Assembly: GCA_016649615.1 (NCBI GenBank) | Contig: JAENXK010000003.1 | Coordinates: 1-48,396, forward strand | From: Thermoleophilia bacterium | Lineage (GTDB): Bacteria; Actinomycetota; Thermoleophilia; Solirubrobacterales; 70-9 | Reading direction: 5' to 3' | DNA: 48,396 nt | In this document: piece by piece, positions 31,356 through 39,867 of the stretch | How positions within the stretch are numbered: position 1 is the stretch's first letter | How the letters are laid out: each line of letters starts with the position of its first letter | The notes under the pieces: model-generated | What the model saw: only the letters and a program-made list of their open reading frames with translations | Told to the model about the DNA's origin: nothing | The model's database searches: none | Program-made: the position numbers and the translations under genes

Positions 31356-32456
31356 TCAGGGGCGGATCGACCAGCCTTCGTCGGGCGTGGTGTCGCCGTC
31401 GACGTGGGCCCTGAATGCAGCCTTCAGGTCGGCAGCGCCGATGCCCGTGCGGATCGTCAGCCAGTCGCCGGTCGACTCGATGAACTGATCCTGTTCGGCC
31501 GCCACCCTTCGCCTCAGTTCTTCACCGCCCCAGTCCCCGATCCGCTTTTCGGCCCGGGTCGGGGCGAAGAAAAGCTCGGGATCGGGCCCGGGCATGGGGT
31601 CATTGCCCTGGGGAGGCGTCATGCCTTCCCAGTCAGCGGCCCCGATGATCACGCTCGCCTTCAGCTGGTCACCGAAGATCCCGTGTACCTGCGCGCGCAG
31701 GTCCCCGTTCCCGGCGAAGTCGAGATAGACCGCCGCCTCGGGCGGTTCCAGGCCGGAGAGATCCGCATAGTCGTGGACCTCGTCGTAAAGGCCGGTTCCG
31801 GTCACGAACTCCCGGTTGCCGGGGGAAGTCAGGCCGACGGTCGCGGCGTCCCCGCCGTGGTTTTTCTTGAGGAGGAAAGCCAGACCGAGCGCAGTCTTGC
31901 TGGACGCGCTCGAAAGCAGGAGCTTGCGGGCGCCGAAGAACTCTTCTTCGGCCAGCCAGTCCTCGAGCAGAAACGAGGTTGCAAACAGCGGTGAGAACAG
32001 TGCGTTGAGCGTCTCGCGCTCGGATCCGCTCTCCGGGTCCCGGGAGACGATCGTGTACCGGTTGTAAATGACGGGCAGCCCGGCCCGGTGAGGCGAGACG
32101 TCAGTGAAACCGGCGGACGAATCCTCGCCCGGGGAGATCACCAGGTGGGTCGACATCGGCAGATATCCGTAGACCCCTGTGCCTGCCGGCAGGCCGGCAT
32201 ATTCGGAGCGCGCGACCTCGGCGAATCCCCAGGCCGGGACCCGGCCCCAGTCGTCAGGTGCCGGGAAGAATTTCCAGTAGCTCATCGCGTCACCCATCGC
32301 TCCGTAGGTCACGTTGTTCGCACTGATCGAGAAGTTGTCGATTCGAAGCAGGGCCTGACCCGTCTCGAGCTCAATCTCGTCCTCGGCCGGGGCGGGCAGG
32401 ATTGCGCTCTCTCTCAGGTCGTCCCGCTTGACCACAAAATCATATGTGTCGGGCAT
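31356..32456 (-). CDS. DUF2855 family protein (MDR/quinone-oxidoreductase-like)
   Basis: A 366-residue protein of the DUF2855 family, related to medium-chain dehydrogenases by layout: an N-terminal GroES-like part (DNFSISANNVTYGAMGDAMS, PAWGFAEVARS) and a C-terminal nucleotide-fold part (LLLSSASSKTALGLAFLLKK, AAVYLDFAGNGDLRAQVHGI). The SSASSKTALG loop takes the place of the usual GxGxxG. No reaction is established for the family. ATG 32456 follows GAGGAGCGAG, a good ribosome site. Divergent from the DUF1461 gene. Confidence 0.85.
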   Translation of the reverse strand: MPDTYDFVVKRDDLRESAILPAPAEDEIELETGQALLRIDNFSISANNVTYGAMGDAMSYWKFFPAPDDWGRVPAWGFAEVARSEYAGLPAGTGVYGYLPMSTHLVISPGEDSSAGFTDVSPHRAGLPVIYNRYTIVSRDPESGSERETLNALFSPLFATSFLLEDWLAEEEFFGARKLLLSSASSKTALGLAFLLKKNHGGDAATVGLTSPGNREFVTGTGLYDEVHDYADLSGLEPPEAAVYLDFAGNGDLRAQVHGIFGDQLKASVIIGAADWEGMTPPQGNDPMPGPDPELFFAPTRAEKRIGDWGGEELRRRVAAEQDQFIESTGDWLTIRTGIGAADLKAAFRAHVDGDTTPDEGWSIRP

Positions 32457-32588
32457 CTCGCTCCTCGTTTCCGGTTGGCTGCGACCGGGCCGGACCCTGC
32501 CGGCCGGCCACGACCTTCGCCCCGAGACTATTCGGTTCGATCATCCGGCCGCGGTGACTGCCCGGACGGGCCGGGGTCGCCACACCGT

Positions 32589-32594
32589 TACGAT
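32589..32594 (+). promoter_or_regulatory. -10 element TACGAT, leaderless start of the DUF1461 gene
   Basis: TACGAT with 6 nt to the GTG at 32601; it supports that start over longer frames. Confidence 0.45.
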
Positions 32595-32600
32595 CGCGCG

Positions 32601-33275
32601 GTGCCGAGCAAGCTTCCAGGTCGCCTCTCCCTGTTGATCGCGATTTGCGTTCCGCTGGTCATCCTGGGCAATGCATTGATCATCCTGCTGCTGCCCTGGA
32701 TGGCCGATGTCCAGTATGCGCTCCCGGGTTTTCCGGCAGATGAGTTCGGCTTCGACCGGGGGGAACGTGGTGACTTGGCCGCGATCGGAATCCGCTCGAT
32801 CTGGCCGGTCGGAGCCGGGACCGGGTTGCTCGCCGATGCGAGCCTGCCTGACGGGAGCGCAGCCTTCGGCCAGTCCGAAATCAGGCACATGGAAGACGTG
32901 AGCAGGCTGGTCAGGGTCGGCCTGATCGTCTGGCTGCTCGGTCTCGTGGGACTGGTCGGGGCGCTGACCCGGCTGCGGACCCGGGACGGGGCGTTCGGAG
33001 AAACGGCCCGGGCGGGGTTCCGGTGGGGCGGGGTCACGACCCTCGGCCTGGTCGCCTCGGTGGGCCTGTTGATGCTGGTCGGATTCGATGCGGCATTTGA
33101 CGGCTTTCACGGGATCTTCTTCGAAGGCGACAGCTGGAAGTTCTCCGATGCCTCCACCCTGAGGCGGCTCTATCCCGACGCGTTCTGGGGAATCGCTGCC
33201 GCCTGGCTGGTGACTCTCGCCCTCGCCCAGGCGATCGGACTGGTGCTTCTGACAAGAAACGGCGGTCGCCGCTGA
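32601..33275 (+). CDS. DUF1461 (TIGR01906) integral membrane protein
   Basis: A 224-residue protein with about four helices (about 10-32, 107-128, 142-165, 195-216) and an extracytoplasmic loop between the first two. The conserved element FHGIFFEGDSWKF followed by LYPDAFWGIAAAWL is diagnostic of TIGR01906. The function is unknown. GTG 32601 gives MPSKLPGRLSLLIAICVPLV. It converges with the epimerase/CHAD gene with a 7-bp gap. Confidence 0.82.
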   Translation: MPSKLPGRLSLLIAICVPLVILGNALIILLLPWMADVQYALPGFPADEFGFDRGERGDLAAIGIRSIWPVGAGTGLLADASLPDGSAAFGQSEIRHMEDVSRLVRVGLIVWLLGLVGLVGALTRLRTRDGAFGETARAGFRWGGVTTLGLVASVGLLMLVGFDAAFDGFHGIFFEGDSWKFSDASTLRRLYPDAFWGIAAAWLVTLALAQAIGLVLLTRNGGRR

Positions 33276-33282
33276 TTCCGGC

Positions 33283-35142
33283 TCAGACCTGCCAGTAGCC
33301 GCCTATCCGGTCACCGAAGCGGGACGGTGATTCGGCGTAGATCCGCCGTCCGATCGGCAGGGCGCTCTGGAGCAGCTCGCTCTGCCGGGCCGCAATCAGC
33401 GCATTCAGGTCGTCAGCCGGGAGCCCGCTCGGTCGCAATGCTTCAATCTCACGATCGAGGACCGCCAGGTCGTTGAATTCACCGAGCAGGTCGGCCAGGC
33501 GGTCGGCCTCGTCGATCGGGCCGGTCAACCCTTTCTTCCAGGTACCCCGGAGCAGCCGCAGTTGGTACCAGAGGTCCTTGACCCGCTTGCGCCACTGGTG
33601 AACCTCGCCTGCGGCCCCGCGAACCTGTTCAGGCGCCGACCGGTCTGCGACCTGTGCAAGTCCCTTGCGGCCGTCGCGATAGGTCCGTTCGAGACCTGCC
33701 CTGTAGCTCTCCCAGCCGTGGTCGCCGAGCCCCCAGCCGGCGATCTCGGCGATCCCGTCTTCGATCGTGTCGGCAGCCATGCTCATGCGGGTCTCGGCGT
33801 CGCGCCTGCCCGATCCCCGCCTGAGCTGACCGGCGCGGGAGCGAAGTTCGGTGTCCACAGATTCCAGACGGGTGGCGGCGTCGGGGTGGCGACCGGCCAG
33901 CGCCGCGACGGTCTCGGTCAGGACCTCCGTATCCCGCAGTCCCGAGAGCAGGCGGGCAGCATCGCGAAAGCGGCGGTTTTCCGACCGGAACCGCTCCTCA
34001 CCCAGCTCTCCCCGGACCAGGCGCAGCGCGGCCCGGATCTTCTTGGTGTCCTTGCGTGCCTCGTGCACCGCGTTTCCCTGCCCGGCCGGCGTGGCGTCTC
34101 TGAGCTGCCCGACCGCCGACAGGGCCCGCCCCCTGATCACGTCGACGATCTCGCCGGCCGGAGCTCCCGGCTCGAGCCGGTAGTGAGAGCCGGCGCCCTC
34201 TGGTGGCGACGGCGGGCCCCCGGACCGTTCGACGGTGATTGAGAATGTCGCTACATCCTGCCCACCGGGTTCCACCATGGCCAGGTTCCGTCCCGAGCCG
34301 AGGGCCGCGGTCGGCGACTTCATCGGCTCGAAGCAGACCACGTGGTCATCGACCGGCGCGTAGATCTGCGCGGCCGGGAACCCGGCCACCAGTTCGACCG
34401 TGATCCGGCGGCCGCCTCCCTGAAGGCTGAACCGGGACCCGTCCCCGAGTCCCCGGTAACCCTGGTCGATCGACTGTTCCCCGAGGTCGAAGCTCCGGGC
34501 CTGCACCTCGGCCTCGCTCCCGGTCGGTATTCCCTGCTCGTCGGTATCGAGAGCGATCATCGGCGGAGTCTCGATCCTCCATTGTCCGCGGTCGATTCCG
34601 GGCAGAGTCAGGTACGGGTGAAAGCCGTATGCGAGCGGGACCGGAGTCCCCCCGGTGGGCGTGACCGTCGTTTTCACCTCGAGCGAGCGGTCTCTGAGTG
34701 AAAGGTCGAGGGCCAGCCGGTGCGGGAAAGGAAAGGATCGCAGCAGCTCGGGGTGATTTCCGAAATCGAGTTCGGCCTTCAGCCGCGCGCCGCCGGCCCG
34801 GTCGCCGGCGGTTGTCTCCACGACCCTCCAGAGTCTGCACGCGGCGAGGGTCCCGTGGATCGGCAGACCGTTTTCGTCCCGGTGCAGGCCGGGGATGTCG
34901 CCGGAAAGATCGACCTCTTCCCCCAGAACCCGGTAGCCATCGCCGGCCAGGCGGTTGGCCCAGGGGTAGAGAACCGGCAGGCCCATGGTTTTGCCTTCTG
35001 CCAGGTAGGCGTCCAGACCGCGGCGCTGGCCGAAAAGCTCGACCCCCGAGTCCCTCAGTGAAACCCCGATCATCCCGGTCTCGGGTACGAAGGTCGCGGT
35101 CAGCCCGCTACCCGAATCAAGCTTGATCGCTTCGACGGTCAC
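33283..35142 (-). CDS. Aldose 1-epimerase / CHAD domain fusion
   Basis: A 619-residue protein in one uninterrupted frame. Residues about 5-303 are an aldose-1-epimerase (mutarotase) domain: PWANRLAGDGYRV, H96 in GLPIHG, H175 in YGFHPYL and E272 in VVCFEPMKSPT, the usual catalytic set. A Pro/Gly-rich linker (about 305-318) joins a CHAD domain (about 320-615) with basic helices VHEARKDTKKIRAALRLVR (H360, R363, K364, K367, R370), VHQWRKRVKDLWYQLRLLRG and LADLLGEFNDLAVLD. CHAD domains bind polyphosphate. The start is GTG 35142. I know CHAD mostly alone or joined to CYTH; the epimerase fusion is unusual. A role at polyphosphate granules is only inference. Confidence 0.9.
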   Translation of the reverse strand: MTVEAIKLDSGSGLTATFVPETGMIGVSLRDSGVELFGQRRGLDAYLAEGKTMGLPVLYPWANRLAGDGYRVLGEEVDLSGDIPGLHRDENGLPIHGTLAACRLWRVVETTAGDRAGGARLKAELDFGNHPELLRSFPFPHRLALDLSLRDRSLEVKTTVTPTGGTPVPLAYGFHPYLTLPGIDRGQWRIETPPMIALDTDEQGIPTGSEAEVQARSFDLGEQSIDQGYRGLGDGSRFSLQGGGRRITVELVAGFPAAQIYAPVDDHVVCFEPMKSPTAALGSGRNLAMVEPGGQDVATFSITVERSGGPPSPPEGAGSHYRLEPGAPAGEIVDVIRGRALSAVGQLRDATPAGQGNAVHEARKDTKKIRAALRLVRGELGEERFRSENRRFRDAARLLSGLRDTEVLTETVAALAGRHPDAATRLESVDTELRSRAGQLRRGSGRRDAETRMSMAADTIEDGIAEIAGWGLGDHGWESYRAGLERTYRDGRKGLAQVADRSAPEQVRGAAGEVHQWRKRVKDLWYQLRLLRGTWKKGLTGPIDEADRLADLLGEFNDLAVLDREIEALRPSGLPADDLNALIAARQSELLQSALPIGRRIYAESPSRFGDRIGGYWQV

Positions 35143-35292
35143 GACCCCATGATTGCGAGTTCCCGGTCGGTCGTGGGGGAGGGGTCCCCGGTTGCGAGAC
35201 CCCCGGCGCTTTGCGGCTTCCGCCTCAAGCCGCGTGTCAGGCGGGCGCGATACCTGTCCGAGCCGCCCGGGCTCCGTCGCGGGCGGACGGAA

Positions 35293-35730
35293 TCAGCCGC
35301 TGCCGCAGCCGGTGAGGCCGTATTCGTCGGCCAGCCGTGCCGCCTCGGCAAAAGCGTCTCCTTCGGCCACGATGGCGGGATCCTCCCTGGCTTCCTGTAT
35401 GTCCCGCTCGAGCGCGTCGTAAATGTCGTTCACCGTTTCTTCGTCACCGTCCGGGGGAGTCAGCGAACGCAGATCTTCCAGCTGGCCCTCGGCGCTCGGC
35501 AGGAAATCCTCTTCGAAGATCGTCTGGATTTGCTGCTGGCTGAGGTCCTCGTTCCCGTACCTGGACTCGAGTGACGCTGTCAACTCGGCGTCGGCTTCGC
35601 TGCAGATGGCGCTGCCCTCGGCGACGTACTCCTCCTTGGTCGGCGCGTCGGGATCGTCGCCGCCGCAGCCCGCGATCCCCAGGCACGTGATCGCGATCAG
35701 CGGCACCAGAACTCCCAGCTTTCTCTTCAT
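35293..35730 (-). CDS. Small lipoprotein, acidic, unknown function
   Basis: A 145-residue predicted lipoprotein. Signal MKRKLGVLVPLIAITCLGI ends in lipobox AGC (Cys22). The mature part is acidic and helical (TKEEYVAEGSAICSEADAEL, then EDFLPSAEGQLEDLRSLTPPDG), a layout common in small actinobacterial lipoproteins; two further Cys (in AICSEAD and LTGCGSG) could form a disulfide. The start is supported by GGAGAGG upstream. No named domain recognised. Confidence 0.82.
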   Translation of the reverse strand: MKRKLGVLVPLIAITCLGIAGCGGDDPDAPTKEEYVAEGSAICSEADAELTASLESRYGNEDLSQQQIQTIFEEDFLPSAEGQLEDLRSLTPPDGDEETVNDIYDALERDIQEAREDPAIVAEGDAFAEAARLADEYGLTGCGSG

Positions 35731-35817
35731 CGGTCAGGCCTCTCCGTGATCGTGGTGACGAGTGTTAGCCGAAGCCAGCTATTCGGGGCCGCGTTCGCCG
35801 CTTCAGTTTCCGGCAGC

Positions 35818-36591
35818 CTACCGTCCCTTGAACCGGGCGCGGCCCGGGCCTTCCTTGAGGAACGTTTCGACCGCCTCCTGGAGGTCTTCGGTGGCGAACA
35901 GCTCGGCGGCGTCGCGGCGGACCGTGCGGTCGGCGGCCGGCACGCCGCCCTCGACGTATGACTGCAGCACGCGCTTGGTCATCGCATGGGCCTTTGTAGG
36001 GCCGTTGGCCAGCGTGGTGGCCAGTTCGTGTGCGCGTGCCCGGAGTTCGTCGTCGGGAACCACCTCGTTGACCACGTTCCAGTGCTCGAGGGTGGCGGCG
36101 TCAAAAAGGCCACCCGTCATAACCAGCTGCCTGGCCCGGCCGGAGCCGGCCCGCTCGGCCAGCCGCTGGGGGCCGCCCATCGATGGAGTCAGTCCGACCA
36201 CGATCTCGACCAGTCCGAACTGGGCCGACTCGGAAGCAATGATCAGGTCACAGGCGAGTGAGAGCTCGAAGGCCGCAGTCAGGGTCAGGCCATGCGAGGC
36301 GAATAGGACCGGGAACGGCAGCGCCTCGACCCGTTCGATCAGCTCCAGCAGGTCGGTCCAGAGCCGGGATCCCTGAGCCGGGGCAAGACCCTTGAACTCC
36401 TCGACGTTCACGCCGCCAGAAACAACCTTGCCCTCCGCCTGGATCAGCAGGCACCGCGGCGGGTCGGCGTACATCTCTTCGACGGCCGCCTGAAGCTCGC
36501 CGAACAGCTTTCGCTCAAACAGGTTCAGTGGAGGGCTGTCGATGGTGATCGTCGCCAGCGGACCGTCGCGTTCTGTTCGCACCAGGCTCAT
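35818..36591 (-). CDS. Enoyl-CoA hydratase/isomerase family protein
   Basis: A 257-residue crotonase-fold protein. Both catalytic glutamates of hydratases are present by spacing: E109 in AAFEL and E129 in FGLVEI. The second oxyanion-hole Gly of the usual GGG motif is Ala (LTLTAAFEL) and the first region reads VVSGGVNVEEF. LTPSMGGPQRLAERAG and the C-terminal region are normal. A hydratase, isomerase or related acyl-CoA lyase is possible, with altered oxyanion geometry. ATG 36591 lies 6 nt after TACCGT. Confidence 0.88.
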   Translation of the reverse strand: MSLVRTERDGPLATITIDSPPLNLFERKLFGELQAAVEEMYADPPRCLLIQAEGKVVSGGVNVEEFKGLAPAQGSRLWTDLLELIERVEALPFPVLFASHGLTLTAAFELSLACDLIIASESAQFGLVEIVVGLTPSMGGPQRLAERAGSGRARQLVMTGGLFDAATLEHWNVVNEVVPDDELRARAHELATTLANGPTKAHAMTKRVLQSYVEGGVPAADRTVRRDAAELFATEDLQEAVETFLKEGPGRARFKGR

Positions 36592-36597
36592 GAGCCG

Positions 36598-36603
36598 ACG
36601 GTA
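36598..36603 (-). promoter_or_regulatory. -10 element TACCGT, leaderless start of the enoyl-CoA hydratase gene
   Basis: TACCGT on the minus strand with 6 nt to the ATG at 36591. Confidence 0.4.
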
Positions 36604-36664
36604 TCACCGGGCCGCTCCGAACCACCAGACGACCTCGCTTCAACTGGCCACCGAATCACCTCGT

Positions 36665-37879
36665 TCAGAGAGCCGCTTCGGCCGGACTGTCATCGAGCCG
36701 GAGTGAGAGCTCCAGGGCGAGGCGGCCGTCCGGGTCATCGAGCCGGTCACCGAACAGTTCACGCAGCCTGGTCAGCCGGTAGCGGGCGGTCTGGGGGTGG
36801 ATCTGTAGCGCCCTCGCCATTTCGGCCGCGTTTCCGCGCTGATCGATGTATGCGCGAACCGTGTCGGTCATCCGGGCCCGGGCCTTCGGCGTGAGCTCGT
36901 TCATCGGGGCCAGTTCCCGGTTCTGGATCCTCCCGATCAGCTCCCGGCTGTTGTAGATCGCCAGGTCAACCAGGTGACGGTCGCTGCTGAGCAGCCGCGA
37001 ATCTTCGAGGCTGCCGGAGTCGGCCGCGCCCAGGGCCAGGCGGGCGATCCGCCAGGACTGCTCGAGCGAGGCCGGGTCGGATTCGGGTCCCAAGGTCGCG
37101 GACAGGTCTCCCACCGCCGTTTCCAGCTGCCGGGGCCTGCCCGGACCGGCCGGGTCGGGCACGACGATGCAGCCGGTTGATTCGACCGTGGCCGAGATCA
37201 CATCGACGGGGAGGCGTCGCGTGATCTCGGCCAGGTCTTTCTGGTGGCAGGCAAGTACGGCTGCGGTAGCAGGAATCCGCCAGTCGGCGGCCCTGGCCAG
37301 GTCCCTGAGCTCTTCGCCGGAGGCGGCGGGGCTCTTCAGCAGGGCCGAGACCAGCTGCCGGTGGCGGTGAAGACGCTCGCCCTGGCGCTCCGAGAGAGCG
37401 GCGGCGTATCCGTCGACCGAATCTGAGGAAAGCTCGTCGATGAAGGCAAAAATGGATTCGGCCAGCAGATTCAGCGTCGATTGGTCCAGGCCGGCCCGGA
37501 CCCCGGCCGCGGCCAGCCGTCTCCAGGCGATCCTCGCCCCGACTCTGTAGGCCGACTGGAGGGCATCGAGGGTCCGTCCCTGCCGGAGCTCTCCCCGGCC
37601 GAGTTCCACGTAGACCGACCTGCCGGCTTCCCGGGTCGCCTCGGGGTTGCGGATCAGCGCAACGAACTGACCCAGCGCTGCGCCGACCCCGCGGTAGACG
37701 CCCCGCCCGAAGCTGCCCTCGAGCGGACGCGAGTACTCCGGAACCTGATCACCGATCGTCTCGACGATTTCATCCGAGATGCCCGGCAGTTGGGACTCGA
37801 CCACGTCGGCAACCTCGGGTGAAAGGCCGTGCCAGGGTTTGGAATCGACAGAACTTATAAGACAACTTATAACAAACAC
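36665..37879 (-). CDS. PucR/CdaR-type transcriptional regulator
   Basis: A 404-residue regulator. The C-terminal HTH_30 domain is VRAYIDQRGNAAEMARALQI followed by HPQTARYRLTRLRELFG (about residues 338-374). The rest (about 20-330) is a helical sensory part with RQGRTLDALQSAYRVGARIAW and a GGDEF-like middle domain (about 190-290), as in PucR-family activators. The longest frame starts at GTG 37879; its first codons run through the TTATAA repeats, so the true N-terminus is uncertain, though no better in-frame start exists before codon 26. It is divergent from the desaturase and is the obvious candidate to control it. Confidence 0.85.
   Translation of the reverse strand: MFVISCLISSVDSKPWHGLSPEVADVVESQLPGISDEIVETIGDQVPEYSRPLEGSFGRGVYRGVGAALGQFVALIRNPEATREAGRSVYVELGRGELRQGRTLDALQSAYRVGARIAWRRLAAAGVRAGLDQSTLNLLAESIFAFIDELSSDSVDGYAAALSERQGERLHRHRQLVSALLKSPAASGEELRDLARAADWRIPATAAVLACHQKDLAEITRRLPVDVISATVESTGCIVVPDPAGPGRPRQLETAVGDLSATLGPESDPASLEQSWRIARLALGAADSGSLEDSRLLSSDRHLVDLAIYNSRELIGRIQNRELAPMNELTPKARARMTDTVRAYIDQRGNAAEMARALQIHPQTARYRLTRLRELFGDRLDDPDGRLALELSLRLDDSPAEAAL
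37852..37873. promoter_or_regulatory. Two CTTATAA repeats, possible operator or promoter
   Basis: ACTTATAA occurs at 37853-37860 and again at 37865-37872, 12 bp apart, each containing the palindrome TTATAA. AT-rich direct repeats of this kind stand out in a GC-rich window and lie at the regulator's 5' end. They could be operator half-sites or a regulator promoter if the true start is further in. Confidence 0.35.
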
Positions 37880-37909
37880 AGAGGCGGATTTTGGTTATTA
37901 CCGCAAAAC

Positions 37910-37929
37910 TAGTTGGTGATGACTAACTA
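37910..37929. promoter_or_regulatory. Imperfect inverted repeat upstream of the desaturase, likely operator
   Basis: TAGTTGG (37910-37916), a 6-nt centre TGATGA and CTAACTA (37923-37929): 6 of 7 arm positions pair. It overlaps the start of the -10 element TATCGT (37928-37933), so a protein bound here would affect desaturase transcription. Confidence 0.45.
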
Positions 37930-37933
37930 TCGT
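37928..37933 (+). promoter_or_regulatory. -10 element TATCGT, leaderless start of the desaturase gene
   Basis: TATCGT with 7 nt to the ATG at 37941; no clear -35 is seen, which fits an activator-dependent promoter. Confidence 0.45.
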
Positions 37934-37940
37934 CTCGGCC

Positions 37941-38942
37941 ATGGAAGAACATACCTTGCCGACCCCGACCTTGCCGACCCCGGTCGTTCCCGCCGGCGCT
38001 GCCGGTGCGCGGGTGGCGGAGCCGGCCGTGAACCGGAAGCCCGAACCCGGGATGAAGCGGGTCGACAGGATCGCGAACCTGGTTTCGGTGATCCTGCCGT
38101 TCGTGGCGACGATCGCGGCGATGGTGCTGTTCTGGAACCGGATCGTCAGCCCGGCCGACCTGGCGATCGGGTTCGGCATGTACCTGCTGACCGGGCGCGG
38201 GGTCACCGTAGGCTTTCACCGCCTGTTGACCCATCGATCGTTTCAGACCTACAAGCCGATCGAATACACGTTCGCCGTACTCGGTTCGATGTCGGTTCAG
38301 GGGCCGGTCACAACCTGGGTGGCGGACCATCGCAAACACCACGCCCACACCGATCGCGAAGGCGATCCCCACAGTCCCCACGTCGGTCACGGCGAAGGTG
38401 TCCGGGGGGTAATGGCGGGGCTCTGGCACGCTCACATCGGCTGGTCGATGAGCGAGCACGGGCGGGCCGATTCCCGGCGCTTCGCCCGCGATCTCCACGA
38501 CGACCCCGGCATGCGGTTCATCACCCGCCACTTCCCTTTCTTCCTGCTGCTCAGCCTCGTAATTCCGGCCACGGCGGGTTACCTGGTCAGCGGCACGCTC
38601 GCCGGAGCCGCGACCGGACTGTTCTGGGGTGGCCTGGTCCGGATCTTCTTCGTCCACCACATCACCTGGAGCATCAACTCAGTCTGCCACTTCCTCGGTA
38701 CCCACAGCTTCGAGGTCGACGATCACTCGACCAACGTCTTCTGGCTCGCCCTGCCCTCATTCGGCGAAGCATGGCACCACAACCACCACGCTTTCCCCCG
38801 CTCGGCCAACCACGGCCTGAGGCGTCGCGAACTGGATCCCTCGGCCTGGATCATCTCCGGCATGGAAAAGGTCGGCCTGGCCCGCAACGTGGTCCGGATA
38901 TCACCCGAACGCCAGCGGGAGAAACTGGCCGGGCAGGGCTGA
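37941..38942 (+). CDS. Membrane acyl-CoA/acyl-lipid fatty acid desaturase
   Basis: A 333-residue integral membrane di-iron desaturase. Histidine boxes are H93-RLLTH98, H130-RKHHAH136 and H279-HNHHAF285, with a further HH pair (239-240) in FFVHHITW as in stearoyl-CoA-type enzymes. It has about four helices (48-66, 76-90, 199-219, 224-240). It inserts a double bond into saturated acyl chains, adjusting membrane fluidity. The N-terminal 37 residues are a Pro/Ala-rich extension with a TLPTP duplication. Divergent from the PucR regulator, with operator-like repeats between. Confidence 0.93.
   Translation: MEEHTLPTPTLPTPVVPAGAAGARVAEPAVNRKPEPGMKRVDRIANLVSVILPFVATIAAMVLFWNRIVSPADLAIGFGMYLLTGRGVTVGFHRLLTHRSFQTYKPIEYTFAVLGSMSVQGPVTTWVADHRKHHAHTDREGDPHSPHVGHGEGVRGVMAGLWHAHIGWSMSEHGRADSRRFARDLHDDPGMRFITRHFPFFLLLSLVIPATAGYLVSGTLAGAATGLFWGGLVRIFFVHHITWSINSVCHFLGTHSFEVDDHSTNVFWLALPSFGEAWHHNHHAFPRSANHGLRRRELDPSAWIISGMEKVGLARNVVRISPERQREKLAGQG
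37953..37982 (+). repeat. 15-bp in-frame tandem repeat in the desaturase N-terminus
   Basis: ACCTTGCCGACCCCG occurs twice in tandem and encodes TLPTP twice in the non-conserved N-terminal extension. Probably slippage without functional effect. Confidence 0.8.
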
Positions 38943-38972
38943 TCCAGCCGTTTCGTCCCGGCCGGCGACCGC

Positions 38973-39860
38973 TCAGCCGGCCCGTTTGCCGTCGGCGTCG
39001 AGCTCGACCTGCCGCTTCCATTCCGGCTTGTCCTCACGCCAGCCTTCTTCGGTCCTGGTCTGTTTCCAGTAGCCGGTCGCCGACAGCGATTCCTTCGGCA
39101 GCCCGCGATCCAGGATCAGGTGGCGCCGCACCACCCGGACCATGCCGGCCTCGCCATGGAGGAAGACCTGACCGTGGCTCCCGGGCAACTCGGCCGTTGC
39201 GACCGCGTCCAGCAGGAGGGACGGCGATCGCCCGGCGCCGCGCCGTTTGATCCAGCTGAGGTCGAGCCGGCCGGGGGATCCCAGTTCGACCACGTCGCCT
39301 TCGTCCTCGACCTCGAGCAGTGCCTTGACCGGCACTCCTGCAGGGACCCGCGAAAGGGAGGCCGCAATAGCGGGGATCGCCGCCTCGTCACCGATCATCA
39401 AATGCCACGGGGCGCCGGCCTCCGGGGCGTACGCTCCACCCGGGCCGATCAGCTGGAGGACGCCGCCCGGTTTCGCGTTCAGGGCCCAGGGCCCGGCCAG
39501 GCCGCGGTCACCGTGGACCACGAAGTCGATCGTCAACCGGTTCGTCTCCTGGTCAAAGGCCCGGACGGTGTAGGTGCGCTGTCGGTGCCACTCGGATTTC
39601 GGCCTGGTCGATTTGATCTCCTTCGGATCGAAAGGCGCCTCGTAACCCGCCCCCGGCGGCGGGAACTGGAGCTTGACGTAATGGTCGGTGAACTCGCCCA
39701 CCGGGAAAGCAGCGAGACCCTCGCCCACGACCACGATCCGGATCATTCGCGGGGTCAGCTGCCGGACCTCGGCCACGGTGGTCACGATCGGCGTACGCGC
39801 GGGTTTCGGGGCGGCAGGCGATGTGCCCCGGGTGGTCGACGCGTTCGCTGGTCTGGCCAT
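38973..39860 (-). CDS. Siderophore-interacting protein (FAD-dependent ferric reductase, ViuB-like)
   Basis: A 295-residue flavoprotein. The N-terminal FAD domain has RQLTPRMIRIVVVGEGLAAF and WHRQRTYTVRAFD (the R-x-Y-T-x-R FAD-binding motif). The C-terminal NAD(P)-type part has HLMIGDEAAIPAIAASLSRV and ATGYWKQTRTEEGWREDK, typical of siderophore-interacting proteins. It releases iron from ferric siderophores by reduction. TAGCAT 7 nt upstream of ATG 39860 picks that start over 39869 and longer frames. Divergent from a VIT1/CCC1-type iron/manganese transporter 67 bp away. Confidence 0.9.
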   Translation of the reverse strand: MARPANASTTRGTSPAAPKPARTPIVTTVAEVRQLTPRMIRIVVVGEGLAAFPVGEFTDHYVKLQFPPPGAGYEAPFDPKEIKSTRPKSEWHRQRTYTVRAFDQETNRLTIDFVVHGDRGLAGPWALNAKPGGVLQLIGPGGAYAPEAGAPWHLMIGDEAAIPAIAASLSRVPAGVPVKALLEVEDEGDVVELGSPGRLDLSWIKRRGAGRSPSLLLDAVATAELPGSHGQVFLHGEAGMVRVVRRHLILDRGLPKESLSATGYWKQTRTEEGWREDKPEWKRQVELDADGKRAG

Positions 39861-39867
39861 CCGGGCC

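Noticed and set aside
31335-31994. A 219-residue plus-strand ORF opposite DUF2855, despite a promoter-like box before it
   Set aside because: The protein sequence looks like an antisense shadow (Arg/Gly/Val/Asp, no fold); only the possible antisense transcript is kept as a finding.
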